From: Marivita sp003149565
GTDB lineage: Bacteria; Pseudomonadota; Alphaproteobacteria; Rhodobacterales; Rhodobacteraceae
Direction: 5' to 3' (one strand)
Length of the DNA stretch: 64,000 nucleotides
Assembly (NCBI RefSeq): GCF_965216415.1
Contig: NZ_CBDCFU010000002.1
Part shown: positions 9,241 through 17,460 of the stretch, one piece after another
How positions within the stretch are numbered: the stretch's first letter is position 1
Layout: each line of letters begins with the position of its first letter
Position numbers and translations under genes: made by a program
The notes under the pieces: model-generated
The model's input: only the letters and a program-made list of their open reading frames with translations
The model's database searches: none
Told to the model about the DNA's origin: nothing

Positions 9241-9303
9241 TTCTTTGTTTCTCAAATATCCTGGGGGTGAATTGGCCGCAGGCCAAGAGGGGGCAACGCC
9301 CCC
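9241..9303. repeat. Dispersed GC-rich intergenic repeat, copy 3 (inverted)
   Basis: Read on the minus strand it is GGGGGCGTTGCCCCC, a variable middle with a TTGGCC..GGCCAA palindrome, then CCCCCAGGATATTTGAGAAA. It lies 35 bp from copy 2 in opposite orientation, so the two could fold together in a transcript. Confidence 0.65.
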
Positions 9304-9410
9304 TGACCACTCGGAGGCCCGAGTGTCATTCGAAATCCCCGCCAGGGCTTTTCACCACGCAAGCTTTCGCCTAAACCGCCGCCATCTGCGCAACCCACGG
9401 GGACATCCGG

Positions 9411-11570
9411 ATGCAAGACCCAGCCATCACCGAAGACCTGATTTCCGCTCACGGCATCAATGCCGACGAATATGCAGAGATCCTGCGGATCATGAACCGC
9501 GAGCCGACATTCACGGAATTGGGTATCTTCTCGGCCATGTGGAACGAACACTGTTCCTATAAGTCATCAAAGAAATGGCTGCGCACCCTGCCCACCACCG
9601 GACCGCAAGTGATTTGCGGGCCCGGCGAAAACGCCGGCGTCGTGGATATCGGCGATGGGCAGGCGGTGGTTTTCAAGATGGAGAGCCACAACCATCCGTC
9701 GTATATTGAGCCCTACCAAGGTGCTGCCACCGGTGTAGGCGGTATCCTGCGCGATGTTTTCACGATGGGCGCACGGCCCATCGCGGCGATGAACGCGCTC
9801 AGCTTCGGCGAAAAAGATCACCCCAAGACACGCCAGCTTGTGCATGGCGTCGTGGAAGGCGTCGGCGGGTATGGTAACTGTTTCGGCGTTCCCACCGTTG
9901 GCGGCGAGGTGAGGTTCCATCCGGCCTATAACGGCAACTGTCTCGTCAATGCGTTTGCCGCCGGCCTCGCGGATGCGGACAAGATTTTCTATTCGGCGGC
10001 AAGCGGTGTTGGCCGCCCGGTGGTCTATCTCGGCGCCAAGACGGGCCGCGACGGCGTCGGTGGAGCGACGATGGCATCGGCCGAGTTCGACGATACAATC
10101 GAGGAAAAACGTCCGACCGTTCAGGTGGGTGACCCGTTCACCGAAAAACGCTTGATGGAAGCCTGCCTTGAGCTGATGCAGACCGGTGCCGTTATCTCGA
10201 TTCAGGATATGGGCGCGGCTGGTCTCACCTGTTCAGCGGTCGAGATGGGCGACAAGGGCAAGCTGGGCATCCGGCTCGATCTGGAAAAGGTGCCGCAGCG
10301 TGAGGCGAACATGACCGCCTACGAAATGATGCTGTCCGAATCCCAGGAGCGAATGCTGATGGTGCTGGACCCCACCAAAGAAGCCGAAGCCCGCGCGGTG
10401 TTCGAAAAATGGGATCTCGACTTTGCCATCGTCGGTGAGACTATCGCCGAGGACCGCTTTCTCATCGTCCACAACTGTGATGTGAAAGCCGACCTGCCGC
10501 TGTCGCGCCTGTCGTCCTCTGCCCCTGAATATGACCGCCCCTGGGTGCCGTCCGAGGCGCCTGCCGCGATGGATGATGTACCAGCGGTCGATCCCATAGA
10601 CGCGCTCAAGGCGCTTCTGGGCAGCCCGAACTACTGCGCCCGCAATTGGGTGTTCGAACAGTATGACACAATGGTCATGGCCGATACGGTCGAAGGTCCA
10701 GGCTGGGGCGCAGGCGTCATCCGCGTGCACGGCACCGAGAAAATGCTGGCCTTCACCTCGGATGTGACCCCGCGCTACGTCAAGGCGAACCCGGTCGAAG
10801 GCGGCAAACAGGCCGTGGCCGAGGCCTTCCGCAATCTTTGCGCCGTTGGGGCCAAGCCGCTGGCAACCACCGACAACCTGAATTTCGGCAATCCGGAAAA
10901 GCCCGAAATCATGGGGCAGTTCGTCGGGGCGTTGCAGGGTATTGGCCGTGCCTGCGAAGAGCTCGATATGCCCATCGTGTCGGGAAATGTATCGCTTTAC
11001 AACGAGACCGATGGCCAGGCGATCCTGCCCACTCCGACCATTGGTGCAGTTGGGCTGATTGCCGCCGGGGAAGAGCCGATCCTTGGGCGCGCACGCGATG
11101 GACATCTTGCCTTGGTGGTGGGTGAAACCCAGGGCCATCTCGGTCAATCCGCTCTGCTCTATGAAGTGTTCAACCGCGAAGACGGGGACGCGCCCGCGGT
11201 GGATTTGGTCGCAGAGCGCCGCAACGGGGAATTCGTCCGCGCCAACCGCGAACTGATCAAGGCCTGCACCGACCTCAGTGACGGCGGACTGGCGCTGGCA
11301 GCGTTCGAGATGGCCAGTGGCTCGGATATCGGTGTCGTGATTGATGAGACCGATCAGGCAGTTCTCTTTGGCGAAGATCAGGGGCGCTATCTGGTGGCCT
11401 GCAACTTCGATCAGGCGGAGGCGCTGGTGGTGGCTGCAGGTCAGGCGGGTGTCCCGATTGCGACAGTGGGCCGCTTCACCGGTGACTGTGTCCGCCTTGG
11501 TGGATCCGAGGCACCTTTGGCCGAGCTGAAAGATCTGCACAGCGGTGCATTTGCCGGGCATTTCGCCTGA
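9411..11570 (+). CDS. purL: Phosphoribosylformylglycinamidine synthase subunit PurL
   Basis: Large (synthetase) subunit of the PurLQS complex, which makes FGAM from FGAR, ATP and glutamine in purine biosynthesis. The 719 aa match the short PurL type that needs separate PurQ and PurS. Conserved blocks are EPTFTELGIFSAMWNEHCSYKSSK near the start, MESHNHPSYIEPYQGAATGVGGI, the GGEVRFHPAYNGN region, and SDGGLALAAFEMA near the C-terminus. The ATG at 9411 gives MQDPAITEDLI. A strong terminator follows at 11598. Confidence 0.97.
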   Translation: MQDPAITEDLISAHGINADEYAEILRIMNREPTFTELGIFSAMWNEHCSYKSSKKWLRTLPTTGPQVICGPGENAGVVDIGDGQAVVFKMESHNHPSYIEPYQGAATGVGGILRDVFTMGARPIAAMNALSFGEKDHPKTRQLVHGVVEGVGGYGNCFGVPTVGGEVRFHPAYNGNCLVNAFAAGLADADKIFYSAASGVGRPVVYLGAKTGRDGVGGATMASAEFDDTIEEKRPTVQVGDPFTEKRLMEACLELMQTGAVISIQDMGAAGLTCSAVEMGDKGKLGIRLDLEKVPQREANMTAYEMMLSESQERMLMVLDPTKEAEARAVFEKWDLDFAIVGETIAEDRFLIVHNCDVKADLPLSRLSSSAPEYDRPWVPSEAPAAMDDVPAVDPIDALKALLGSPNYCARNWVFEQYDTMVMADTVEGPGWGAGVIRVHGTEKMLAFTSDVTPRYVKANPVEGGKQAVAEAFRNLCAVGAKPLATTDNLNFGNPEKPEIMGQFVGALQGIGRACEELDMPIVSGNVSLYNETDGQAILPTPTIGAVGLIAAGEEPILGRARDGHLALVVGETQGHLGQSALLYEVFNREDGDAPAVDLVAERRNGEFVRANRELIKACTDLSDGGLALAAFEMASGSDIGVVIDETDQAVLFGEDQGRYLVACNFDQAEALVVAAGQAGVPIATVGRFTGDCVRLGGSEAPLAELKDLHSGAFAGHFA

Positions 11571-11597
11571 TCTCGCACCTGCAAAACGAAGTAGAAA

Positions 11598-11625
11598 AAA
11601 CGCCCCGGAGCATTCCGGGGCGTTT
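11598..11625. terminator. Bidirectional terminator after purL
   Basis: AAACGCCCCGGA-GCAT-TCCGGGGCGTTT: a perfect GC stem flanked by A and T runs. It serves purL on the plus strand and the YeeE-type gene on the minus strand. Confidence 0.85.
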
Positions 11626-11646
11626 CGCGTTCGGCCGAGGACAAGC

Positions 11647-12240
11647 CTACTCGGCGGGCATTTCGGCAGTCTGACCACCGTCGACAAGACGGTCGGGCAG
11701 GACGAAGGCCACCAGAACGAACACGGCGCCGATTGCGATGCCCAACAGGTCACCCGAAATGGACATCATCCCGTCATAGGACGATCCGGGAACTGAACCG
11801 AGCGTCACCTTGCCGCCTGCCAGATCGTCGAGCAGACCAGACGCTTTCCAGGCCGGATAAGTCGCCATATAGGCCGCCGCGCCCAAGAGCCCGCCCGCGA
11901 TGAAAAAGAGCGCGTCCTTCCGCCCCGAAGCGGCCGCGCAGACACCCGTCCCGGGGCAGTATCCCGACGCCGCCCAGCCCGCACCCAGCATCAGACCCCC
12001 GATGAACACGCCCAGATAGGCGGCTTTCACCGACATATGGCCCACATCGACGAGGCCGATCATCTGCCCGCCAAACATCAGGATCGACCCGGTGCCGATG
12101 GCCAGCAGGATGGTCTTCATCAGGTGCAGCCGCCGCAGCGTGAGCATCCCGCCGATCCAATTTGGGTTTGTGGCCCCAATCCGGTCCAGCACCGCACCAA
12201 ACGCGGCACCAATGACAATCGCAAGAAGAATGGAAGTCAT
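11647..12240 (-). CDS. YeeE/YedE-type sulfur transporter, second half-gene
   Basis: A 197-aa membrane protein with about five hydrophobic segments, homologous to the C-terminal half of YeeE/YedE (TsuA-like) thiosulfate or polysulfide permeases. The conserved cysteine motif is GYCPGTGVCAAASGR, where cysteines line the conduction path in the characterised family. It follows its partner (12244-12792) by 3 bp, so the two are translationally linked and likely form one transporter. It probably imports a reduced sulfur species. The combined FNR/SqrR-like operator upstream of the pair supports a sulfide or redox role. Confidence 0.82.
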   Translation of the reverse strand: MTSILLAIVIGAAFGAVLDRIGATNPNWIGGMLTLRRLHLMKTILLAIGTGSILMFGGQMIGLVDVGHMSVKAAYLGVFIGGLMLGAGWAASGYCPGTGVCAAASGRKDALFFIAGGLLGAAAYMATYPAWKASGLLDDLAGGKVTLGSVPGSSYDGMMSISGDLLGIAIGAVFVLVAFVLPDRLVDGGQTAEMPAE

Positions 12241-12243
12241 AAC

Positions 12244-12792
12244 TCAGCCCCTTTTGTAAATCAGCATGGCGGTGGGAATGGCAGCGGCAAAGGCTCCGGC
12301 GGCGAAGATGTAGCCCGAGAGCGCGGTCTGCATCATGCCCGACATCATGTGCCCCGAGGTACATCCACCCGCGAGCCGTGCGCCGTAAAGCACGATGAAG
12401 CCTCCCAGGAACGCCACGGCGTAGCGCATCATCGGCGTGTCGCCGTAATTCGCGCGCCAAATCTCGGGTACCGCCCGTTCGAGCCGGTCGATCCCGCCGC
12501 GCTGCCGGGCCGACAGGAACGCACCCGCCGCCATCGCCAGCACGAAGATAAAGCTGTAGTTCACCGGGTCGGCTACGGACTTGGCGTATTTGCCACCCGA
12601 TTTCGCCATATAGGCATTGGTCGACGTAAAGCCCTCGTCAGTCTGGGTGATGAAATCAGGGTTCACCGCATCGGCCACGATCCCATCAAGGATCACGAAC
12701 TGCGTCGACACCCCGATGGGCTTGACCAGCAACACGGCGGCGAAAAACACCAGCCCCAGCAGCAGCCCCCCGGTCTTCCAATTTAGTATCAT
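12244..12792 (-). CDS. YeeE/YedE-type sulfur transporter, first half-gene
   Basis: A 182-aa integral membrane protein of the YeeE/YedE family. The hallmark GGCTSGHMMSGMMQ lies in the C-terminal half and carries the family's conserved cysteine. The remainder is a signal-anchor helix, a periplasmic loop (about residues 35-75) and three further membrane segments. It is the first gene of a two-gene operon; the next gene begins 3 bp after its stop. The start ATG at 12792 lies about 57 bp from the FNR-like site and 72 bp from the SqrR-like site. Confidence 0.82.
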   Translation of the reverse strand: MILNWKTGGLLLGLVFFAAVLLVKPIGVSTQFVILDGIVADAVNPDFITQTDEGFTSTNAYMAKSGGKYAKSVADPVNYSFIFVLAMAAGAFLSARQRGGIDRLERAVPEIWRANYGDTPMMRYAVAFLGGFIVLYGARLAGGCTSGHMMSGMMQTALSGYIFAAGAFAAAIPTAMLIYKRG

Positions 12793-12848
12793 CTGTTTGG
12801 CTCCTTCACATTCCTTTTTCAGAATATCAAAGAACCGCAGGCGCCGGT

Positions 12849-12862
12849 TTGATCCAGATCAA
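12849..12862. promoter_or_regulatory. FNR/FnrL-type box upstream of the YeeE pair
   Basis: TTGAT-CCAG-ATCAA is an exact match to the FNR/FnrL consensus TTGAT-N4-ATCAA. It is centred about 63 bp before the transporter start codon. This implies oxygen control; in phototrophic Rhodobacterales FnrL also controls photosynthesis genes. Confidence 0.7.
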
Positions 12863-12863
12863 A

Positions 12864-12885
12864 AATATTCCACTTATTGAATATT
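12864..12885. promoter_or_regulatory. SqrR/BigR-like sulfide-responsive operator
   Basis: AATATTC-N8-GAATATT is a perfect 7-bp inverted repeat that contains ATTC-N8-GAAT, which I recall as the site described for the persulfide-sensing ArsR-family repressor SqrR. It starts 1 nt from the FNR box and precedes the YeeE/YedE sulfur transporter genes. Confidence 0.6.
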
Positions 12886-12900
12886 GCAACCTGTAGAACG

Positions 12901-12942
12901 CACTCGCGTCGACGCGAGTGGGCTTTCCGTCAACGGAAAGCC
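12901..12942. terminator. Two abutting perfect hairpins
   Basis: CACTCGCGTCGACGCGAGTG (12901-12920) is directly followed by GGCTTTCC-GTCAAC-GGAAAGCC (12921-12942). They lie 9 nt past the stop of the minus-strand VWA gene. No T-run is present. The same style of paired hairpin follows another gene at 36847-36888. Confidence 0.55.
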
Positions 12943-12951
12943 GCCCGCCAT

Positions 12952-14202
12952 CTAGAGCATCGCCATAAGCCGGGACTTTTCGCCCGGATCGTCGGGGCGC
13001 GAAATGGCAATCGCCAGTTCTTCCAATGATTGGATCGAATGACCGGCACGGAAGCTGTCCACATGTGGCAGCATGGCGCGGATGCCCGTCGCCTTGGGCG
13101 CAAACCCGTCCCAGCGCAGAAGCGGGTTGAGCCAGATCAGGCGACGCGAAGACAGGTGCAGACGCTCCATCTCTTTCTCAAGAGCCCCCGCATCGTCGCG
13201 ATCAAGCCCGTCGGTGATCAGCAACACCACCGCGCCCTGCCCCATGACCCGGCGCGACCAGTCTCGGTTGAAGGCGTGCAGGCATTGTCCGATCCGCGTG
13301 CCGCCTTCCCAATCCTGCGCCTCGGCGCCGGCTGCCTTGAGCGCGGCGTCCACATCTCGGGTCGCCAGGTGGCGCGAGATATTGGTCAAGCGGGTGCCGA
13401 AGGTAAACGCATGGACCTTGGCCCAGCCCGCACCCTTCTCGTTGGCGACAGCGTGCAGGAAATGCAACACCATGCGGGAATATTGGCTCATGGAGCCGGA
13501 AATATCGCAGAGCACCACCAAATTCGGCCAGCGCGGGCGCGGTGTCTTGCGGGCGATGGCGCGGATCTCGCCGCCCTGCCGCATGGATTTCATCAACGTG
13601 CGCCTGTAATCCGCCTGCTTGCCCAAGACCGACGCCTTGCCCCGCCGTGACGGGATCGGCTTGACCGGCAGGGTCAGCCGCGCCAGCATCCGCTTGGCCT
13701 CGGCCACTTCGGCGGTGCTCATCTGTTCGAAATCGAGCGTCCGAAGCTTTTCCTCGGCTGACATGGTCAGCGTCGAGTTGATCTCGATCTCGGTGCCTTC
13801 TTCGGACTCCTCGCTCTGCGGCACCTCGGGCAGGAGATCGTCCAGAAGCGCCTGCGCTGCGCGTTTCTCACCCGAGGCTGCGGATTTTTCTTCCTGCACA
13901 CCCCGGATCGCGGGCAGCATGAAAGACATCATGTGTTCCAGATACCGCGGATCGCGCCAGTAGAGCCGGAACACTTGCGCAAAGATCACGCGATGTTCCG
14001 GGCGGTTCACGAAACAGGCATGCAGCGTCCAGTAAAAATCCATGCGCTCCGTAAAACCCGCCGCCTCGACCGCGCGGATCGCATCGATCACCCGGCCCGG
14101 CCCGATGGGCAGACCGGCCCGGCGCAGAGCGCGGGCGAAATGGATGATGTTCTGCGCCAGTCGTGGATTGTCGGGCAGTTCGAGCGGGATGTATTCGGCC
14201 AT
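12952..14202 (-). CDS. VWA domain protein of the CoxE family
   Basis: A 416-aa cytosolic protein with a C-terminal von Willebrand A domain. The MIDAS metal site is visible as CDISGSMSQYS, with a later LLITDGLDRDDAG. The frame continues upstream to 14295, but that extension runs through a copy of the intergenic repeat and into the neighbouring gene. The ATG at 14202 (MAEYIPLEL) is therefore the start. It pairs with the MoxR ATPase gene upstream. MoxR/VWA pairs act as chaperones that insert cofactors or remodel a partner enzyme; no obvious client such as CO dehydrogenase is adjacent here, so the target is unknown. Confidence 0.85.
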   Translation of the reverse strand: MAEYIPLELPDNPRLAQNIIHFARALRRAGLPIGPGRVIDAIRAVEAAGFTERMDFYWTLHACFVNRPEHRVIFAQVFRLYWRDPRYLEHMMSFMLPAIRGVQEEKSAASGEKRAAQALLDDLLPEVPQSEESEEGTEIEINSTLTMSAEEKLRTLDFEQMSTAEVAEAKRMLARLTLPVKPIPSRRGKASVLGKQADYRRTLMKSMRQGGEIRAIARKTPRPRWPNLVVLCDISGSMSQYSRMVLHFLHAVANEKGAGWAKVHAFTFGTRLTNISRHLATRDVDAALKAAGAEAQDWEGGTRIGQCLHAFNRDWSRRVMGQGAVVLLITDGLDRDDAGALEKEMERLHLSSRRLIWLNPLLRWDGFAPKATGIRAMLPHVDSFRAGHSIQSLEELAIAISRPDDPGEKSRLMAML

Positions 14203-14215
14203 TACATGGCCGACC

Positions 14216-14260
14216 GGGGGCGCTGCCCCCGGTCCCCCGGCATATTTGGAAAAAGAAGAA
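14216..14260. repeat. Dispersed GC-rich intergenic repeat, copy 4
   Basis: GGGGGCGCTGCCCCC-GGTCCCCCGG-CATATTTGGAAAAAGAAGAA. It fills the 61-bp gap between the MoxR and VWA genes, so it would be transcribed in the middle of an operon mRNA. Confidence 0.7.
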
Positions 14261-14263
14261 ACA

Positions 14264-15172
14264 TCAGGCCGGTTCGAGCGACGCCTTGGCCTCATCGAGC
14301 AGGCGTTTGGCCTCGGAGCCCTGCAGTTTCTGGATGTCGTCCTGGTATTTCAGGATTGCGCCCAGCGTGTCCGATATGACTTCCGGCGAGAGGTCGACCA
14401 CGTCGAGCGCCAGCAGGCATTTGGCCCAGTCGATGGTTTCGGCGACGCCGGGTTTCTTGAAAATGTCCTCGGTGCGCAAGCGCTGGACGAAGGCGACAAT
14501 CTCACGGCTGAGGGTTTCAGCCGCTTCTGGTGCCCGGCTGCGCAGGATCTCCACCTCGCGATCAAATTGCGGGTAGTCGACCCAATGATAGAGACAACGA
14601 CGCTTGAGCGCGTCATGCACCTCGCGGGTGCGGTTCGATGTCAGGATCACAATGGGCGGCTCGGGTGCCGTGATTGTGCCCATCTCGGGGATGGTCACCT
14701 GGAAATCCGACAGCGCTTCGAGCAGGAACGCCTCAAACGGCTCGTCGGTGCGGTCCAATTCGTCGATCAGCAGCACCGGCGCGCCATTGGCATCTGGGCG
14801 CATTGCCTCAAGCAGCGGGCGCTCGACGAGGAAATCAGGGCCAAAGAGTTCGCGTTGCAGCATCTCGCGGTCGGCATTGCCCGCCGCCTCGGCAGTGCGG
14901 ATCGCAATCATTTGGGCGGGGAAGTTCCATTCGTAGACTGCACTGGATGCATCCAGCCCTTCGTAGCATTGCAGGCGGATCAGTTTGCGACCCAATGAGG
15001 CCGCCAGCGCCTTGGCGATCTCGGTCTTGCCGACCCCGGCTTCACCTTCGAGAAACAGCGGCCGCCCAAGACGCAGGGACAGGAACACCACCGTCGCCAG
15101 CGCCCGGCCGCAGACATAGCCGGTTTCGGCCAGCATGGTTTGAACGGCGTCGATACTGTCGGGTGTCTGCAT
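14264..15172 (-). CDS. MoxR-family AAA+ ATPase
   Basis: A 302-aa AAA+ ATPase with Walker A GEAGVGKTEIAK, Walker B VLLIDELDRTDE and sensor 1 ILTSNRTRE. The ATG at 15172 (MQTPDSIDAV) is preferred over the longer frame from 15265, because GAGGAG lies 8 nt upstream. It is the first gene of the pair with the VWA protein. MoxR ATPases work with VWA partners to assemble or activate metalloenzymes. Which enzyme is served here is not visible. Confidence 0.9.
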   Translation of the reverse strand: MQTPDSIDAVQTMLAETGYVCGRALATVVFLSLRLGRPLFLEGEAGVGKTEIAKALAASLGRKLIRLQCYEGLDASSAVYEWNFPAQMIAIRTAEAAGNADREMLQRELFGPDFLVERPLLEAMRPDANGAPVLLIDELDRTDEPFEAFLLEALSDFQVTIPEMGTITAPEPPIVILTSNRTREVHDALKRRCLYHWVDYPQFDREVEILRSRAPEAAETLSREIVAFVQRLRTEDIFKKPGVAETIDWAKCLLALDVVDLSPEVISDTLGAILKYQDDIQKLQGSEAKRLLDEAKASLEPA

Positions 15173-15321
15173 GGGATGCTCCTCTTTAGGGACTTGCTGC
15201 CCCGTGCCCACCCCCGAGGTCAATAGCGCCAAGGTCGCACGTGACGCGCCGGAATTGACGCTCACTGCGCGACCTGACAGAGTTACCTCGTTGATTTTCC
15301 TCAGCCAAGGCCCGTGTCCCT

Positions 15322-16377
15322 GTGCCCATCACCGCCGTCCTGTGTGTCCGCAACGAGGCGGCTTTTCTGCTGGATTGGCTGGCCTGGCACTGCAGTGTCG
15401 GGGTCACGGATTTTGTTGTCGTGTCGAACGAATGTGACGATGGCACCGACACGATGCTGGACCGGCTCGAGGCGATGGGCTGGTTGACCCATATCCGCAA
15501 TGCACCGCCCTATGGCAAAGGTGGTATCCAGTTCAGCGGGTTAAAGCTGGCCGGCAAGACCGAAGCAGTGCACCGCGCGGACTGGCTGTTGGCGCTGGAT
15601 ATAGACGAGTTCGTGAATGTGCATGTCGGCGACCGCACGGTGCCGGCGCTGATCGAAGCCTTGCCCGAGGCGACGGCGATCACCCTCACCTGGCGCAATT
15701 TCGGCAATGCGGGGGTGGTGGCCTATGAGGATGCGCCGGTGCCTCTGCAATTTACCTACACAGGACCGCGCCCGATGCTCTGGCCCTGGCGCGCGGCAAT
15801 GTTCAAAACGCTCTACCGAAATGACAGGACCTACCGGAACCTCGGCGTCCACCGACCGCGCAATCCGGTCGAGTCGCGGTTGCCGGATGCGCGTTGGTTT
15901 GACGGCGAAGGCCGCGCGCTGCCGCCCGATATGGCGTCCGGGCGCATCTTTTCAGATTATCGACAGCCGCAACATGGCCTGGTTCAGCTGAACCACTATC
16001 CACTGGGTGCCATGCACAGCTTTGTCTTGAAAGCCGACCGGGGCCGCGCCGTCCATAGCACCGACCGTCTGGGGCTTGATTACTGGGTCGAGCGCAATCT
16101 GAACACCGAAGAAGATCGCTCTGCCCTACCCTTGTGGGACCGTGCCGCGCCGATCAGAGCCGATTTTGCCAAGGATCCCATACTTTCGGAACTCCACAAT
16201 CAGGCTGTGGCATGGCGCAAGGCGCGTTTTGAGCATCTGCTGACGCTGGACACCTACCGCGATCTCTTCGGCAGGCTCATCATGACACCGCCGTCACAAC
16301 CGTTGCCCGAACCGGTTGCCCGACAACTCGCCCTCAAGGCCCAGAGTGTCGCAAAAGACGAAGCGGAAACTTCATAG
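15322..16377 (+). CDS. Family-2-like glycosyltransferase
   Basis: A 351-aa protein starting at GTG (15322) as MPITAVLCVRNEAAFLLDWL. It has an N-terminal GT-A fold: a VRNEA nucleotide-binding start and the metal-binding acidic motif LALDIDEFVNVH at about residues 90-100. It belongs to the group often annotated glycosyl transferase family 2 in Rhodobacterales and probably acts in surface polysaccharide synthesis. No membrane segment is seen. The next gene starts 100 bp later on the same strand and may be functionally linked. Donor and acceptor are unknown. Confidence 0.75.
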   Translation: MPITAVLCVRNEAAFLLDWLAWHCSVGVTDFVVVSNECDDGTDTMLDRLEAMGWLTHIRNAPPYGKGGIQFSGLKLAGKTEAVHRADWLLALDIDEFVNVHVGDRTVPALIEALPEATAITLTWRNFGNAGVVAYEDAPVPLQFTYTGPRPMLWPWRAAMFKTLYRNDRTYRNLGVHRPRNPVESRLPDARWFDGEGRALPPDMASGRIFSDYRQPQHGLVQLNHYPLGAMHSFVLKADRGRAVHSTDRLGLDYWVERNLNTEEDRSALPLWDRAAPIRADFAKDPILSELHNQAVAWRKARFEHLLTLDTYRDLFGRLIMTPPSQPLPEPVARQLALKAQSVAKDEAETS

Positions 16378-16477
16378 ACTCCCCTGTATTTTGGCTCAAT
16401 TTTGCCCAAATTCGTAAGTAATCCCAAACCAAAGCAAGACCTGTCCACAGGCGCGAGACAATGAGGATCACTGAAAG

Positions 16478-17428
16478 ATGCAGGACGGACTCGAGCCATA
16501 TAGCCTTAGCCTGAGCGACTTGAGTTCGGCAGATTGGCTTGAGGAGATGCAGGACATTGGCACCACCTGCGGATTCTTCGAGCCATTGGGCAAGCGCCAC
16601 AATGCCGTTTTTGTTGAAAAAGGCGACACGCTGTTGGTCAGCTTTGAATCGTTGCCCGCCATTCAGTCGCAATCCGAGGACGCCCGCCCCATAGGATTTG
16701 ATCTGGCCCGGGACAACAACTGGTCCTGTCTGAGCGTGATCTGCAATCGCGACACCTGGTTTCGCGATCCTTTAATTTACGGCTTTTTCGACCAATTGAC
16801 CGACGACGGGTTCTTTGACGATTTCGATCATGTGGTGTTTTACGGAGCTGGACCATGTGGTTACGCCGCCTGCGCCTTTTCGGTTGCCGCTCCTGGAGCG
16901 ACTGTGATTGCCCTTGAGCCCCAGGCGACTCTTGATCCACGGGTCACCGAATGGGACGACCGCTTTGTCCATATGCGCCGAACCGATTTCACGGACCGAT
17001 ATGGGTATGCGCCAGACATGCTGGAAGCGGCCAAATCTGCCTATGTCATCTATGACCCAAGCGACCGGTTGGGCGCGATGCATGCCGCCCTGTTCGCGCG
17101 CGCAGGTGTGACCCGGTTCAGGGCCCGTCACCTTGGCGGTGGAATGCAAGCGCATCTGACGCAGATGGAGGTCCTCAACAGCCTTGTCACCCAAGCGTCA
17201 GCCGGACGTCTCGACACACGCGCTTTTGCCAAGCTTTACCGCAAACGCCGTTCACATGCGCTTTACAGCAAGAAACTCTTCAGCGTGCTTGAAGCACAGC
17301 AACGAGCGGCTTTTGCCGAAGCGGTTTGCGCCTATATCGTGGATAATTTCGGAGCACCCCGGTATCGCCGCAAGCTCAAGACAATGCGCCAGAACCGGAA
17401 CAGCCCTGTTGGCACAGCGGCGGGCTAG
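16478..17428 (+). CDS. Unclassified protein, Rhodobacterales-conserved type
   Basis: A 316-aa soluble protein. The central segment VVFYGAGPCGYAACAFSVAAPGATV looks like a nucleophile-elbow or nucleotide-binding beta-turn-alpha unit, followed by LEPQATLDPRVTEWDDRF. From memory, similar Roseobacter proteins are sometimes annotated as phosphoadenosine phosphosulfate reductase, but the reductase's active-site cysteine motif (ECGLH) is absent, so that function is not supported. It sits between a glycosyltransferase and pyrC. A role with the glycosyltransferase, for example handling modified sugars, is only a guess. Confidence 0.6.
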   Translation: MQDGLEPYSLSLSDLSSADWLEEMQDIGTTCGFFEPLGKRHNAVFVEKGDTLLVSFESLPAIQSQSEDARPIGFDLARDNNWSCLSVICNRDTWFRDPLIYGFFDQLTDDGFFDDFDHVVFYGAGPCGYAACAFSVAAPGATVIALEPQATLDPRVTEWDDRFVHMRRTDFTDRYGYAPDMLEAAKSAYVIYDPSDRLGAMHAALFARAGVTRFRARHLGGGMQAHLTQMEVLNSLVTQASAGRLDTRAFAKLYRKRRSHALYSKKLFSVLEAQQRAAFAEAVCAYIVDNFGAPRYRRKLKTMRQNRNSPVGTAAG

Positions 17429-17460
17429 CATCAGAGCGGCCTGCGTGCTACGCGGCTGGC

